Below are positions 12,030 through 22,774 of a DNA stretch of 64,000 bases, one piece after another; the stretch's first letter is position 1; each line of letters starts with the position of its first letter. The notes beneath the pieces are model-generated. The model made no database searches, was not told the DNA's origin, and saw only the letters and a list, made by a program, of their open reading frames with translations. The stretch is from assembly GCA_017311185.1 (NCBI GenBank), contig JAESUZ010002871.1, forward strand, positions 1,426,001-1,490,000, in the 5' to 3' direction. The translations under genes and the position numbers were made by a program. Source of the DNA: Proteles cristata cristata. Lineage: Eukaryota > Chordata > Mammalia > Carnivora > Hyaenidae.

Positions 12030-12599
12030 CATATGACTTTCGTATACATATATGTGTGTATAAATGTATATAGTCCATATATGTATGCATAAATGTGTAT
12101 ATTCCATATATGTGTATATGTGTGTACACATGTGTGTATATGTGTCTGTATATATATGCATATATATACATATATATATATATACAGACATATATACAAA
12201 TTCCTGAAGTATTTTATTTTATTTTTTTAAAATAGTTTTATTTATTTCTAGGAGAGAGAGAGAGACAGCATGAGCAGGGGAGGGTCAGAGAGAGAGGGAG
12301 ACACAGACTCTGAAGCAGGCTCCAGGCTCTGAGCTGGCAGTCAGCACAGAGCCCGAAGCAGGGCTCGAATCCAGGAACCGCGAGATCATGACCTAAGTGA
12401 AAGTCGGACGCTTAACCGACTAAGCCACCCAGGCGCCCCTGAAGTATTTTAAAGTATACATGTGTGTATATGTGTCTGTATATATATATATGTATGTATA
12501 TATGTATGTATATATATATACATAGAATGTATATACAGGATATATATATATATATATAGAATGTATATACAGGATATATATATATAGAATGTATATACA

Positions 12600-12648
<49 letters not shown>

Positions 12649-12663
12649 GACACACAGACACAG

Positions 12664-12697
<34 letters not shown>

Positions 12698-12740
12698 GTA
12701 CAGACACATATACAAATTCCTGAAGTATTTTAAAGGAATT
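12030..12740. repeat. Large AT/GT microsatellite block with internal duplication
   Basis: Alternating TA, TG and CA runs. Two duplicated landmarks define a tandem unit. CATGTGTGTATATGTGTCTG with its TATATA run is at 12128-12157 and again at 12458-12487. A CAGACA..TATACAAATTCCTGAAGTATTTTA landmark ends at 12216 and again at 12732. The second unit is about 186 bp longer through (TA)n and (CA)n growth. Within 12520-12610, AGAATGTATATACAGGATA repeats three times. Confidence 0.9.
12217..12439 (-). mobile_element. Felid SINE, minus strand, inside the duplicated microsatellite
   Basis: Complement of the younger felid SINE, ending CTAAGCCACCCAGGCGCCCC. The 14-bp direct repeat CCTGAAGTATTTTA flanks it at 12203-12216 and 12438-12451. 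A third CCTGAAGTATTTTA at 12719 belongs to the second duplication unit. Confidence 0.94.
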
Positions 12741-13805
12741 ATAGACATCAGGACACTTCACTTCTAAATTCTTAAGCTAAGCTATTATATCCCCCAAATA
12801 AGAACATTTTGTGATTTAATGGCAATAACATTACTCTTAAAATTAACAATAACTGACAATACAATGGCCTGTCTCTAACAAATTACCCCAGGGGTACCAA
12901 ATATGTATTTTATAGTTAATTTCTTAAAAATAGAATTCAATTAGAGCAAGCCAGCCATCTGACTATAAACATTTTGCATTTATCTAATTGTTTCCACACT
13001 GTATCATTTAACATTTTTCTCTCTCTCCCCTGTTGTTTTTACACTGGAAGTTAGATCTAAAGGCTTGATTAGTTTTAGGTTCAAGAGTTCTGGTAAGAAG
13101 TCTTCATAGGTGATGCTGTATAATTTCAACAAAACAGGAGGTACATAATGTCTGTGTTATCTGGAACATTAAATTTCATCACCCAGTAAGGCACCCAGTA
13201 AAGTCAGGTTTTCTATAATGCTACATATCTCAAAAACCACTATTACACAAAATTACACTGTAAGTCCTTGGGGATTATGGGAAAATAGGGATGGGGCACC
13301 ACATTCCAGAACTTTGCCAGTGACACATGACAAAAAAAAAAAGATGTTAGCAATGTATTAAAAACAGTAGCAGTTTTACATATATGAAGTGGTTAAGAAA
13401 TACATGAATACTACAATGCATGTGGCACTTTCCATTGAAAAAAGACCTGAAGCTTGCTTGTAGAAGCGGGCATCAAAAGGTTTGTAGCTTGTGGGTTATC
13501 ATAAAGTGATGGAGGGAGAGTTATCTAAAATTGGACAGAAAGTTCCAACACCAGATGTGGACGGTGTGGCTTATCACGTGTATGGTGAAATAAGGTAGCT
13601 GATAGATGTTTGAGATGTGCACACTTGTGCATTTTGTGTATTCCCTCATATCTCCATTCAGCTGGGTGCCATTTTCTGCATTTACCTAGTGTTATTTGTG
13701 GGGAGAATCACACACAAATACCTGAAATAACTGTGAAAGTGCATTACGCTCCAAGTGTTTCCTGGATTATTGATCGCAATGGGGGGAAAATCACGTTTTG
13801 AAACA
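12741..13805. other. Gene-free stretch, no recognised element
   Basis: AT-rich unique-looking sequence with only short frames (longest 63 codons at 13610-13801) and no recognisable repeat. Confidence 0.45.
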
Positions 13806-13809
13806 AGGG

Positions 13810-14160
13810 TTCTATCAGAACTGACAGTACTGGCAATTTGTGTCTTCTCTCTTTTTATTCCTCATTCTAGCTAGGGGTTCATCAATTTCAGTGGTCTTGT
13901 CAAAGAAAGAGCTGTTGTTGGTTTCAGTGAATTTTTCTACTGTTCTGTTCTCTAGCTCATTTCTTGTAGAGTTTCCTTTATTATTTCCTTTTTCCATTTG
14001 TTAAGATTAAAAATTTCCTTTTTATTCTAGCTTTCTAAGGTGGAGGTTTAGATTATTAATTGTAGATAGTTTTTATTTTCTAAGTTTTCAGAGTTATATA
14101 CTTTTCTCTAAATACCACTTTAGATGCACCTCCCAAAGTTTGATATGTTTTCATTATCAT
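13810..14160 (-). mobile_element. L1 ORF2 fragment, minus strand
   Basis: TTTTTATTCCTCATTCTAGC, TCATCAATTTCAGTGGTC, GAGCTGTTGTTGGTTTCAG and CTTTCTAAGGTGGAGG are landmarks of antisense L1 ORF2, in the same order as in the 1-780 fragment. Decayed, with no open frame of L1 length. Confidence 0.65.
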
Positions 14161-14164
14161 TGCA

Positions 14165-15085
14165 TTAAAAACATAGTCTAAGATTTCCAGATCTGCAAAG
14201 ATGGAGTAGACATACTTTTCCCTAGTCTTTTATTAAGTATGGATAAAGATCTTGGACATTACATATATAAGAAACAAAAGAAGACTTTTAAAGATATAGA
14301 ATGAAAGGCAGGCATGCTGAGGACCTCAAAACTGATGACAGGCACCTGGGTGCTATAAGTAGCACTGTACTGGAGGTCCCCAGCTCCCACCTCACCCAGT
14401 AATAATGGGGAGTGACTCCTACCAAATGTCACTGGAAGCCAAGTAGGGAACCCAGACTTCAGTCCCCACCTGTCCACAACAAAGCATGCTTTCCTTATCC
14501 AAACAGAAAGAAATTATAAAAGAAGGAATCTTAGGGTATCAAGAAGGAAGAAAGAACACTGAAAAGAGCAAAGATATACTTACTTTCCCTCTTGAATTTT
14601 CTAAATTACACTTGACAGTTGAAGCAAAATTTTAACACTCTCTGATTCAGTTCTCAGTATACATAGAGAAACTTTAAATTTAATATTTACTTATATTATA
14701 AATAGAAGAGGACAAAAGGATGTAAAGATAAGGTTCTTAAGTGTCATTTGTCATTCTAACGGGTAAAGTGTTGACAACAGTAGGATTATGTGTCATATAG
14801 ATTCATAGATACATAGATAATATGATACCTGAAGTAGTCAACAAAAAACCTATATAAAGTGATCCACTTAATAACACTGCAGATAATATGTGAAAATGAT
14901 AAATAAATATGGATTTCTAAAAATTATTCAAGTAACCCACAGGAAAGCAGGAAAAAGAAAACAGAGAAACTAAAAACAGAAAGAACAAAATATAAATAAT
15001 AAATGGTAGACTTAAGGCCTAACAGAAGCTAATAACTTGTCTAAAACATCAATTAAAAGACAGAGAGTATCTTTAAAAATTGGGA
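14165..15085 (+). mobile_element. Probable old L1-derived stretch, plus strand
   Basis: CAGATCTGCAAAGATGGAGTA near the left end, and AACAGAGAAACTAAAAACAG with ATGGTAGACTTAAGGCC near the right end, resemble sequence preceding L1 ORF2 in old L1 subfamilies. The middle part is not diagnostic. Confidence 0.4.
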
Positions 15086-15302
15086 AATTTAAAAAATTCT
15101 TTATGTGCCATTAGGATAAACAAAACCAGAGTATTTAGCATAACCGTTCCTCTAATAGCTAACCCTTTCCACCATCTGTCACCTAAACCACTGCTGGCTG
15201 CTTTTCTAATTAATTCAAATATCATAGCTCCTATGAGCTTAATGCTGTCATTTTATAATGTTAAAAATAAAGCAGTGGCTGAGCCTTATTTATGACAGTT
15301 TT

Positions 15303-15502
15303 TTTGGTTTTTGTTTTTGTTTTTCTTGGAGAAAGAAAGTGACCAGAGTAGGGGCAGGGAGAAAGGGAGAGAGAAAATCTTAAGCAGGCTCCACACCCAG
15401 TGGGGAGCCCAATGCTGGGCTCAATCCCACAACTCTGAGATCATGACCTGAGCTGAAATCAAGAGTAGAACTCTTGATCGAATGAGCCATCCAGGCATCC
15501 CC
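15303..15502 (-). mobile_element. Older carnivore SINE, minus strand
   Basis: Complement of a CAN-SINE with GAGATCATGACCTGAGCTGA and GAGCCATCCAGGCATCCC; lacks the felid CGCGGTTC box. Direct repeats TATTTATGACAGTTTT (15287-15302) and TATTTATGTCAGTTTT (15503-15518) flank it with one mismatch. Confidence 0.88.
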
Positions 15503-15639
15503 TATTTATGTCAGTTTTAAAGAATATATATGAAGAGATAAATAAAATGATTGGACCCAAACAAAATATGCTTATAAAAATGCAATTTTTTAAAGAAATT
15601 GTCTTACGTATTATTTAGCATTATGTTATTGCTAATTTT

Positions 15640-16570
15640 TCTCTGTGGTCATAAAATATGCTGTGTAATATTTCAGTCTTTAGAAATGTAATGTACCAGC
15701 ATATGGTCTATTTTGATGGAAGTCCCTTACTTATGTGCACTGGAAAGACTATTCTTAGAGGTCACAGGTAGCGTTCAGGCAATGCTAGGTCGCTGTGTGG
15801 TTCAAGTCTTTTTTATCTGTCCTGAATCTGACTAAGTATTCTATCAATTACTGAGAAAGGGATGTTAAGATCACTAATAATGATTGTTGGTTTCTCTATT
15901 TCTCCCTTTATTACATCAGTTATTTCATGTATTATGAAATTATTGAATATGAACACATTCATGATTGTTTTGTCATCTTGATGAATTAATCTTATTATGA
16001 AATGTCTTTCATTATCTCTGATCTCTTTGCTTGATGCCTACTTTGTTTGATATCAAAAAGCTATACCACCAGGGTACCTGGGTGGCTCAATTGGTTGAGT
16101 GTCCAACTCCTGATTTTGGTTCAAGTCATGATCTCAGGGTCATGAGATCCAGCCCTGGGCCTCTGAACTGGGCATGGACCCTGCTTGACATTCTCTCTCT
16201 CCCTCTCTCTCTCTCTGTCCATCCCCCATTCTCTCCCTTCACTCTCTCTCTCTCTCTCAAAAAAAAAAAAGCTATACCACCTTTCTTATACTTCTGTTTG
16301 TATGAACATGTTTTTCCTATGCTTTCACCTTTATCAGTTGGTGTCTTTATGTTAAATTGTGTCTTTTGAAATGAATACATAGTTGAAACTTGATTTTTTA
16401 TGAATTCTGACAATCTCTCAACTAAGATGTTTAGTACAGGCACACTTGATGTAATCATTGATATAACTGGCTTTAAGTTTGTCATCTTGTTGCTATCTAA
16501 AAAGATGTTTTCATTTCACTATTTTTCATTTCTTCCCTCCTTTTGAATTAATATAAAATAATCTCTATGA
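15640..16570 (-). mobile_element. L1 ORF2 fragment, minus strand, split by a SINE
   Basis: ATGGTCTATTTTGATGGAAG, TTAAGATCACTAATAATG, TTGTTTGATATCAAAAAG and, after the SINE, CCTTTATCAGTTGGTGTC match antisense L1 ORF2 as I remember it. The SINE at 16071-16265 separates the two parts. Confidence 0.65.
16071..16265 (+). mobile_element. Carnivore SINE with 16-bp target-site duplication
   Basis: Head GGTACCTGGGTGGCTCAATT and body GATCTCAGGGTCATGAGATC (older subtype). AAAAAGCTATACCACC is repeated exactly at 16055-16070 and 16266-16281, which fixes the insertion point inside the L1. Confidence 0.95.
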
Positions 16571-16693
16571 ATTCTTCTAATAGCTTTATAGCTATACCTT
16601 TTAACGTGCCCTTTATTTTTAAATGTTTACTCTAGATATTACAATAACTATTCTTAATTTATAGCAGTCTACTTTGAATTAGACAGGTAGTTC

Positions 16694-16906
16694 TTGGGGT
16701 GCCTGGGTGGCTCAGTCAGTTAAGCCTCCGACTTCGGCTCAGCCCATGATCTCACCATTTGTGAGATTGAGCCCCACTTCCAGCTCTTGGCTGACAGCTC
16801 AGAGTCTGGAGCCTGCTTTGGATTCTATGTCTCCCTCTCTCTCTGCCCCTCCCCTGCTCATGCGCACGGCTCTCTCTCAAAAATAAACACTAAAAAAATT
16901 AATTAA
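16694..16906 (+). mobile_element. Felid SINE with 11-bp target-site duplication
   Basis: Head GGGGTGCCTGGGTGGCTCAG, CT-rich body, AAAATAAACAC tail. ACAGGTAGTTC occurs at 16683-16693 and 16907-16917. Confidence 0.93.
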
Positions 16907-17338
16907 ACAGGTAGTTCGCACTTTGTATGGCAGTGCAGGACTAAAAAAATGAACACATAGGCTGAAACCATGCAAATTAATCTTAGTATTCAATGAAAAA
17001 AATTACAATTGTTCAGCGAGCTTTAGTTTATCAAAATATTAAAAAGCCTCTTATTGATGGCTATAAGAGGATATAAAAATGAAAAAAATAATAAAACTAA
17101 TATTTTGTACACTGTAGTTTAAAACATCAGGAACATTGAAAACTAAAATGTTTTATTCGTTCATAAAAAAACCTATCAAGGGAAATTTGAACAGTGTTTG
17201 CCTTCTCCTCGTGTAATTTATGATACGGAGCAGGCATCGTTTATATGTTGATGAATTTTCATACTCCTTTCTATGTTAGGATCTACTTCTGATATTATAT
17301 CCTTTGCTTCCGATGCCATGAAATATTTGAGAGTTCCT

Positions 17339-17553
17339 GTTTTTAAAAAATTTCATGTTTTATTTTTGAGAACAAGAGAGACAGAGGGCAAGTGCGGGAG
17401 GGGTAGAGAGAGAGGGAGACAGAATCGAAAACGGGCTCCAAGCTCTAAGCTGTCAGCACACAGCTTTACATGGGACTTGAACTCACAGACTGCGGGATCA
17501 TGACCTGAGATAAAGTTGGACGCTTAGCCAACTGAGCCACCCATGTGTCTCTC
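17339..17553 (-). mobile_element. Felid SINE, minus strand, diverged
   Basis: Antisense pattern: TTTTATTTTTGAGAACAAGA, purine-rich body, GGATCATGACCTGAGATAA and CTGAGCCACCCATG at its right end. An imperfect TGAGAGTTYCT repeat flanks it (17328-17338, 17554-17564). Confidence 0.88.
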
Positions 17554-17782
17554 TGAGAGTTTCTTTAATATGAAGTTCTTTGCCAGATATACCCATTTCC
17601 TCTGGGGTATCTTCCTCCTTTATGTTGCAAATACTTTCCTTAATTTAGATCCACAGCTTTACCTTCCCTAAGTTCTTCCTGCTGCCTGTTTAGACTCTCT
17701 CAAAGAGCAGCGTCAACATTCCCACAGTCAAGGACTCTTCTGTGGTTTCATTTGTGTTGGATTCAAATTTCACTGCCAGGGT

Positions 17783-18209
17783 CCATCAACGGACGAATGG
17801 ATCAAGAAGATGTGGTTTATCTATACCATGGAATACTACATGGCAATGAGAAACAATGACATCTGGCCATGTGTAGCAACATGGATGGACCTTGAGGGTG
17901 TTATGCTGAGCGAAATAAGTCAGGCAGAGAAGGACAAATATCATATGTGTGCACGTATAGGAGGATTAGGAGGAACTTAACGGAGGACCAAGGGGGAGGA
18001 GAAGGGGAGAAATGGTGGGGGAGAGGGAGAGAGGCAAACCATGAGAGACTCTTGAATGCTGAGAAACAAACTGAGGACTGGTGGGTGTGGGGGGAAGGGG
18101 GGATGGGCATGGAGGAGGGCACTTGTGGGGTTGAGCACTGGGTGTTATATGGAAACCAATTTGACAATAAACTATTTGTAAAAAAACAAAAACAAAAACA
18201 AAAACAAAA
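17783..18209 (+). mobile_element. 5'-truncated L1 3' end with perfect 19-bp target-site duplication
   Basis: ORF2 tail with GAATGGATCAAGAAGATGTG, GGAATACTACATGGCAATGA, CAACATGGATGGACCTTGAG and GAAATAAGTCAGGCAGAGAA. Next comes the G-rich 3' UTR with GAGCACTGGGTGTTATATGG and AATTTGACAATAAACTAT. It ends in an (AAAAAC)n tail. CAAATTTCACTGCCAGGGT flanks it at 17764-17782 and 18210-18228 without a mismatch, so the insertion is young relative to the other L1s here. Confidence 0.93.
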
Positions 18210-18229
18210 CAAATTTCACTGCCAGGGTT

Positions 18230-19137
18230 ATCACTTCTCATTTCTTTGTTGTACTTCCATTTTTGTTAGCCACATCCCTCTTGATTATCCATTTTTGTAA
18301 AATGTCATGAGGGTTTATCACGGGGAGGCAAGGAGATAACACAACTACTTGCTTTGCTGCCGGTGTAAACTGAAAACCAGGTGTGTACTGACCAGTCCCT
18401 GGTAAATTTTGAAATAAATGATTTGTTACTGATTATGATGTATGATGTGCACGTCATTTACATAGTTATTTGTTGCCTTTGCCACTACTTAGTACACGAT
18501 GATAATTTGTTAAATATTTTTGTGGGACTGGTGTTATTTAACCAAATGTTGGTAACTGAAATTTATGTCTATTGGAGCCATGCATGCGAGGACTGCCTGT
18601 TCCGTGTACTTTATGTAAGAATCTCAGTGTGGACCTTTTCATTCAAGCCCCTTAATCCATTTAGCTACCCCAGAGACTGGCTTACCTTTGTGATCTGCAC
18701 AGAGAGAGCCTCCAATCCCCTTCAGTGCTACCGTGCCTTAGGCTTAGACAGCTTCTTTTGTGAAAGAATTCCCATCACTGCCACTTACATCACCAATTTC
18801 ACAGTGATTTCATGTTCTCTTTAGTAATAGACAAACTTCTAAATAGGCTCAAGGCTGAAGTAGTTAACATTAATCAATTTAGGTTTGAAATTGTTTTTTT
18901 TTTTAAATAGCAAATGCACACTAAGCATTTGTGTACATGGCTATTAATCTCTTGGAGATCTAAAAGAGTTATATACTTGATTGTCCCCAGGTCTGATTTA
19001 TAGACCTCAAAATATAAAAGGTGGCAAACTGATTCTGTAAGTATTCAGATCATATTGAGTTGCTTAATCATGTATTCAGAAAAGGTCTTATCCAAGATAA
19101 GAGACATGAACTGGGCCAAAAGAATAATTGGGATTGA
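18230..19137. other. Gene-free stretch with one 147-codon open frame
   Basis: The frame at 18381-18824 (+) begins MCTDQSLVNF and is rich in Ile, Leu, Val and Cys, with hydrophobic runs in its first half. I recognise no domain, and nothing nearby suggests splicing or a promoter. An AT-rich tract of this length can produce such a frame by chance. No repeat recognised. Confidence 0.4.
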
Positions 19138-19590
19138 GGCAATTGGGTAGCTCAGTCAGTTGAGCATCCAACTTCCACTTAGGTCATGTTCTCACAGTTC
19201 TTGAGATAGAGCCCTGCATTGGGCCCTGTGCTGACAGCTCAGAGCCTGGAGCCTGCTTCGGCTGCCTCTCTCTCTGTGTCTCCCTCTCTCTCTGCACCCT
19301 TGCTTGGGCTCTGTCTCTCTTTCAAATATAAATAAACATATGGGGTGCCTGGGTGGCTCAGTCGGTTAAGCAACTGACTTCGGCTCTAGTCATGATCTCG
19401 TGGTTCATGGGTTTGAGCCCTGCATCAGGCTCTGTGCTGACAGGTAGCTCAGAGCCTGGAGCCTATTTCAGATTCTATGTCTCTCTCTCTCCCTGACCCT
19501 CCCCTGCTCACACTGTCTATCTCTCAGAAATAAATAAAACATTTTATAAAATTCAAATATAAATAAACATTAAAATTTTTAAAAAAGGAT
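19138..19590 (+). mobile_element. Diverged felid SINE, split by a second SINE in its tail
   Basis: Head GGCAATTGGGTAGCTCAGTC, body with TAGGTCATGTTCTCACAG, CT-rich region to 19320. Its AAATATAAATAAACAT tail is duplicated on both sides of the SINE at 19340-19551. Residual A-rich tail to about 19590. Confidence 0.88.
19340..19551 (+). mobile_element. Felid SINE inserted into the tail of another SINE
   Basis: GGGGTGCCTGGGTGGCTCAG head and an AAATAAATAAAACATT tail. TTCAAATATAAATAAACAT is present exactly at 19321-19339 and 19552-19570, so this copy landed in the older SINE's A-rich end. Confidence 0.95.
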
Positions 19591-20985
19591 AGCTGGAATA
19601 TAGAAGAAAAACATAGTGAAAGGTGCTTAAATTACAATGATAAATAAAACACCTATTTACAGAGGCAGTATATATCATGGTTAGAGCAAAGACCTGGTAA
19701 TGTTGGAAAATACAGAATTCTACGGGCCCAACTGAAAACTCCCCAGGTGTTTCCAATGATGAGGCAGATTTGGGCAGTTACAGTAAAAACATGTTTAACA
19801 CATGTTCACTGCTCCAATAACTATGAAACAACATTTGGATGTTAGCATGTAACTATTTGATTCCTATAAAGCATATTTAGACTATAAGACCTATCACTAA
19901 TACAAAAGACTTTGGATGGAATTTATTCAATGATATGCATCATTTCTGTTTACCAAAAATGAAATCTAGGGACGACACTATATTTCTGAAAAAGTCGTAT
20001 ATGAGGACACAGTTTTGGAGTGGGGGGAATTGTTTTCTTGTGGTAGTTTTTGTTTCCTTTTTGTTGCTGTTAGCTCACACCACCCTGACAGCCCTGTGGC
20101 CCGACTTGACAGGCTAATTCAGGTGAACAAGAATCTCTTGCTTATAAGCATCTGGCTCCTTCTGTTTCTTGGGACACTTTTTCTTGGCTTGTCCTTCCTC
20201 TTCCTTAAGGGTAACTGTCAGAGACTGAAGAGAAAATGGAGTCCAGAAAGTCCTTCTTCTGACAGGGAGCTGAGCCTTAGGCCAGCACACTCCAGACAAG
20301 AGACAAGCTGGCCAAGTCTGAGACCAGGTTAGCCCCAGCAGGCCCTCTGCTACTCATCTTCTTCTCTCTCCAGTTCCAGGGGCAAGAGGCTGAGAAAAGA
20401 TAGGCTGTGAACTTCCTGGGTCACCTAACCACCTATCAATCTCCTTCCATGAGACGCAACTGTCACAAGGTCTTGTGGAAGTGAAGTGTTAGGGACTTGT
20501 AAACCTTACAGAAATCTTAACTACCATAATTAAATCATTCAAATCCAATTACCTTTCAAGCAATTGAGCATAGTGGGGTAATTGTGAAGTGCTGAAAAAC
20601 AGCTGTGGGTGAAAACAATTCCACCCTAGCACATGCTAAAATAACTGCAACATGTTATAATGTTCTCATCATTTGGGAATCACAAAAACTCGTCAACCAA
20701 TTTATAATTATCCCAGAAACAAGAGTGGGTCTTTGCTAACAGAGGTCCCATTCAGGGATTCTCCATCCAGAGGGGTAAGTTGTGTCCTAGTTCCTCATGA
20801 AACACAAAAATGTTCATGAAAAAACACTTCTTCCACACTCTCCATTTGATGTCCGTCCTCACAGAGATTGGGTTCAAGGGTGTAAACTTTCCCTACCAAC
20901 GTTCTGTTCTTCAATATGCTTACGGGCCTGCCTGTATTTGTGGTTTGCTTGTTTGAAACCTAAATTGCCCTCTCAGGTGTTTTGA
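19591..20985. other. Gene-free stretch, no recognised element
   Basis: Open frames of 60-105 codons around 19935-20332 include a hydrophobic Leu/Phe-rich run (LLLISIWLLLFLGTLFLG), but there is no family match or gene structure. Confidence 0.45.
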
Positions 20986-20989
20986 TGGT

Positions 20990-21035
20990 GGTGATGAGGA
21001 GGAGGAGGAGGAGGAGGAGGATGACAATAATGATG
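20990..21035 (+). repeat. (GAG)n trinucleotide tract
   Basis: About eight GAG/AGG units within GATGGTGGTGATGAGGAGG... and ending in GGATGACAATAATGATG; imperfect trinucleotide repeat on both sides. Confidence 0.9.
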
Positions 21036-21102
21036 TTGGTAAGAAGCTTTTAAGAAAACAAAGCGAAGCAAACAAACAAAAACAAAATAAAAATACAAAC
21101 TG

Positions 21103-21317
21103 AGGGGCTCTAAGTCACTCAGATGGTTAAGTGACCAATTCTTGATTTTGGCTTAGGTAATGATCTCAGTGTTCGTGAGTTTGAGCCCCACATTGGACTC
21201 TGCGCTGACAATGAGGGGCTGGGTTGGGATTCTCTCTCTTCCTCTCTCTCTGCCCTGCCCCTCACTCTTGCTCTTTCTGTCTCTCTCAAAATAAATAAAT
21301 AAAACTAAAAAAAAAAA
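21103..21317 (+). mobile_element. Diverged felid SINE
   Basis: Head GGGGCTCTAAGTCACTCAGA, body TAATGATCTCAGTGTTCGTG, CT-rich region, AATAAATAAATAAAAC tail. More diverged than the copy that follows it immediately. Confidence 0.85.
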
Positions 21318-21531
21318 TGGGGCGCCTGGGTAGCTTAGTCGGTTAAGCGTCCGACTTTCGCTTAGGTCATGATCTCGCGGTTGGGTTCGAGCCCCGCGTC
21401 GGGCTCTGTGCTGACTGCCAGCTCAGAGCCTGGAGCCTGTTTCAGTCTGTGACTCCCTCTGTCTCTGACCCTCCCCTGCTCACGCTGTCTCTCTCTCCTA
21501 GAAATAAATAAAACATTAAAAAAAAAAAAAA
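21318..21531 (+). mobile_element. Felid SINE, younger subtype, inserted at the tail of the previous SINE
   Basis: GGGGCGCCTGGGTAGCTTAG head, ACTGCCAGCTCAGAGCCTGG and TCAGTCTGTGACTCCC. It lacks six bases in box B (GCGGTTGGGTTCGAGCC instead of GCGGTTCGTGGGTTCGAG). It starts within the A-tail of the 21103 copy. Confidence 0.94.
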
Positions 21532-22055
21532 AGCCACAACTGTTACCAGTTGCCTAATCTGTACTGAACTTCATATAGATACGCATGGTTGCACACAGGA
21601 AATGGTTGCAGAGTCCCCATACATGCATTCCTCCACAGTTCCCTGTGGCCCTCCCATTCCCAGAGCCTGAAAAATCACATGAACTATTGTATAAAAATGT
21701 TGAATTAGAGGTGAGTGGTGCTTTGGTCTTCTGTCTAAGCCATCATGGGAGGATGGGTTGTCTTCAGAGAGCATCTGAAGGCACAAGTGAAAAAAAAAAG
21801 TCTTTGTCTCCAGCTCACTGAAGGGACCTGCGCATCAGGAATCAGTCTTTTCCAGCTCTATATGCATGCAGAGATAAGCAATTGTTCTCAATCCTGCAAC
21901 TTTAAAATGTAAAAGGTTGTGTTGGTGGTAAACTTCCTCAGTTTTTACTGAAATACTTTTTAGAAAGGGAGACAGAGCAGGGACTGGACTCAGGTCCCCT
22001 TAACCCTGACTGTGAAACCCAGCATTCCTTGATAGCAGAAACCCTATGTCCCTTG
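21532..22055. other. Gene-free stretch, no recognised element
   Basis: Unique-looking sequence. The 71- and 78-codon frames at 21571-21821 overlap on opposite strands and match nothing I know. Confidence 0.45.
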
Positions 22056-22545
22056 AGTAGCATATCTTGTGGGAATATGGAAGCAGAACTCTTACCAAAG
22101 GCGGTGCTTGACTAAAAAGACTGGTAAAGACCCCACCAAACCAGTCTGTGCCAAGGTGGAACCCAGTGTTGGCCTTTCTCCCCATTACAATACTAAAAAT
22201 CACTTCCAGGAGTGGAGATTTAACATGCTAATGAGACATGCCATGCATGACAAAGCATGTTCTACTACGCCTGCATAGACAACTTTCTATGTTTCTCCTT
22301 GCCCCTCCATGCTTAGAAATCACTCTTTTCCTGCCTTAGCCTCTTTGAAAATTTTCCCTGCCCTTTGGAGAGTAAGCCTGAAGGACCCTTTCCTTTGTGA
22401 TACCTCCCTCGTCCTGGAGCATAAGACCCAATAAAAGTCCTGCCTGGAATTCCCATTGGTTCCGGTTAATTTCTTTGCTTGGAGAGCCCAAGGACCAGAG
22501 GCGGCAATAAAAGCTGTATGTGGAGTCAGGCTTCAGGGGTAAAGA
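22056..22545 (+). mobile_element. Possible solo LTR remnant
   Basis: CATGCTAATGAGACATG, a CT-rich run with CCTTAGCCTCTTTGAAA, then GAGCATAAGACCCAATAAAAG with a poly(A)-signal-like AATAAA, then GCTTGGAGAGCCCAAGG. This layout resembles an endogenous retroviral LTR. I could not identify a family or clear TG...CA ends with a duplication, so it stays tentative. Confidence 0.35.
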
Positions 22546-22589
22546 GAGAGCCAAACCATGTTCTCACCCCCTTTGCTCATTGATTCATT

Positions 22590-22770
22590 CATAAATTCAC
22601 TCATTCACCAAGATCTGTTAATGAACCATCAGTCTAGGTTCTCAGGCTCTAGAGGTACAAAGTAAATGTTTGCTTCTCTCTCCCAAATAGTTCACAATCT
22701 GGCAAGAGAGACAGACACGCAAAGAATAAATTATAATACACCATAGCAAGAACTGTAGGGAAAAGCTTCT
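22590..22770 (-). repeat. L2 3' end, antisense
   Basis: GATTCATTCATAAATTCAC, then TCTAGAGGTACAAAGTAAATG, AGTTCACAATCTGGCAAGAG and AGACAGACACGCAAAG follow antisense L2 order. Confidence 0.65.
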
Positions 22771-22774
22771 AAGC

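Noticed and set aside
12520..12610. Regularly spaced repeats that could suggest a CRISPR array
   Set aside because: Spacers are (TA)n of varied length rather than unique sequences, and the host is a mammal.
12412..12761. Open frames of 91-113 codons, minus strand
   Set aside because: They read through the CA/TA microsatellite in three frames, giving only Tyr-Ile, Cys-Val and Ser-Ile runs.
17901..18300. Open frames of 91-117 codons on both strands
   Set aside because: They run through the G-rich L1 3' UTR and its (AAAAAC)n tail, not a gene.
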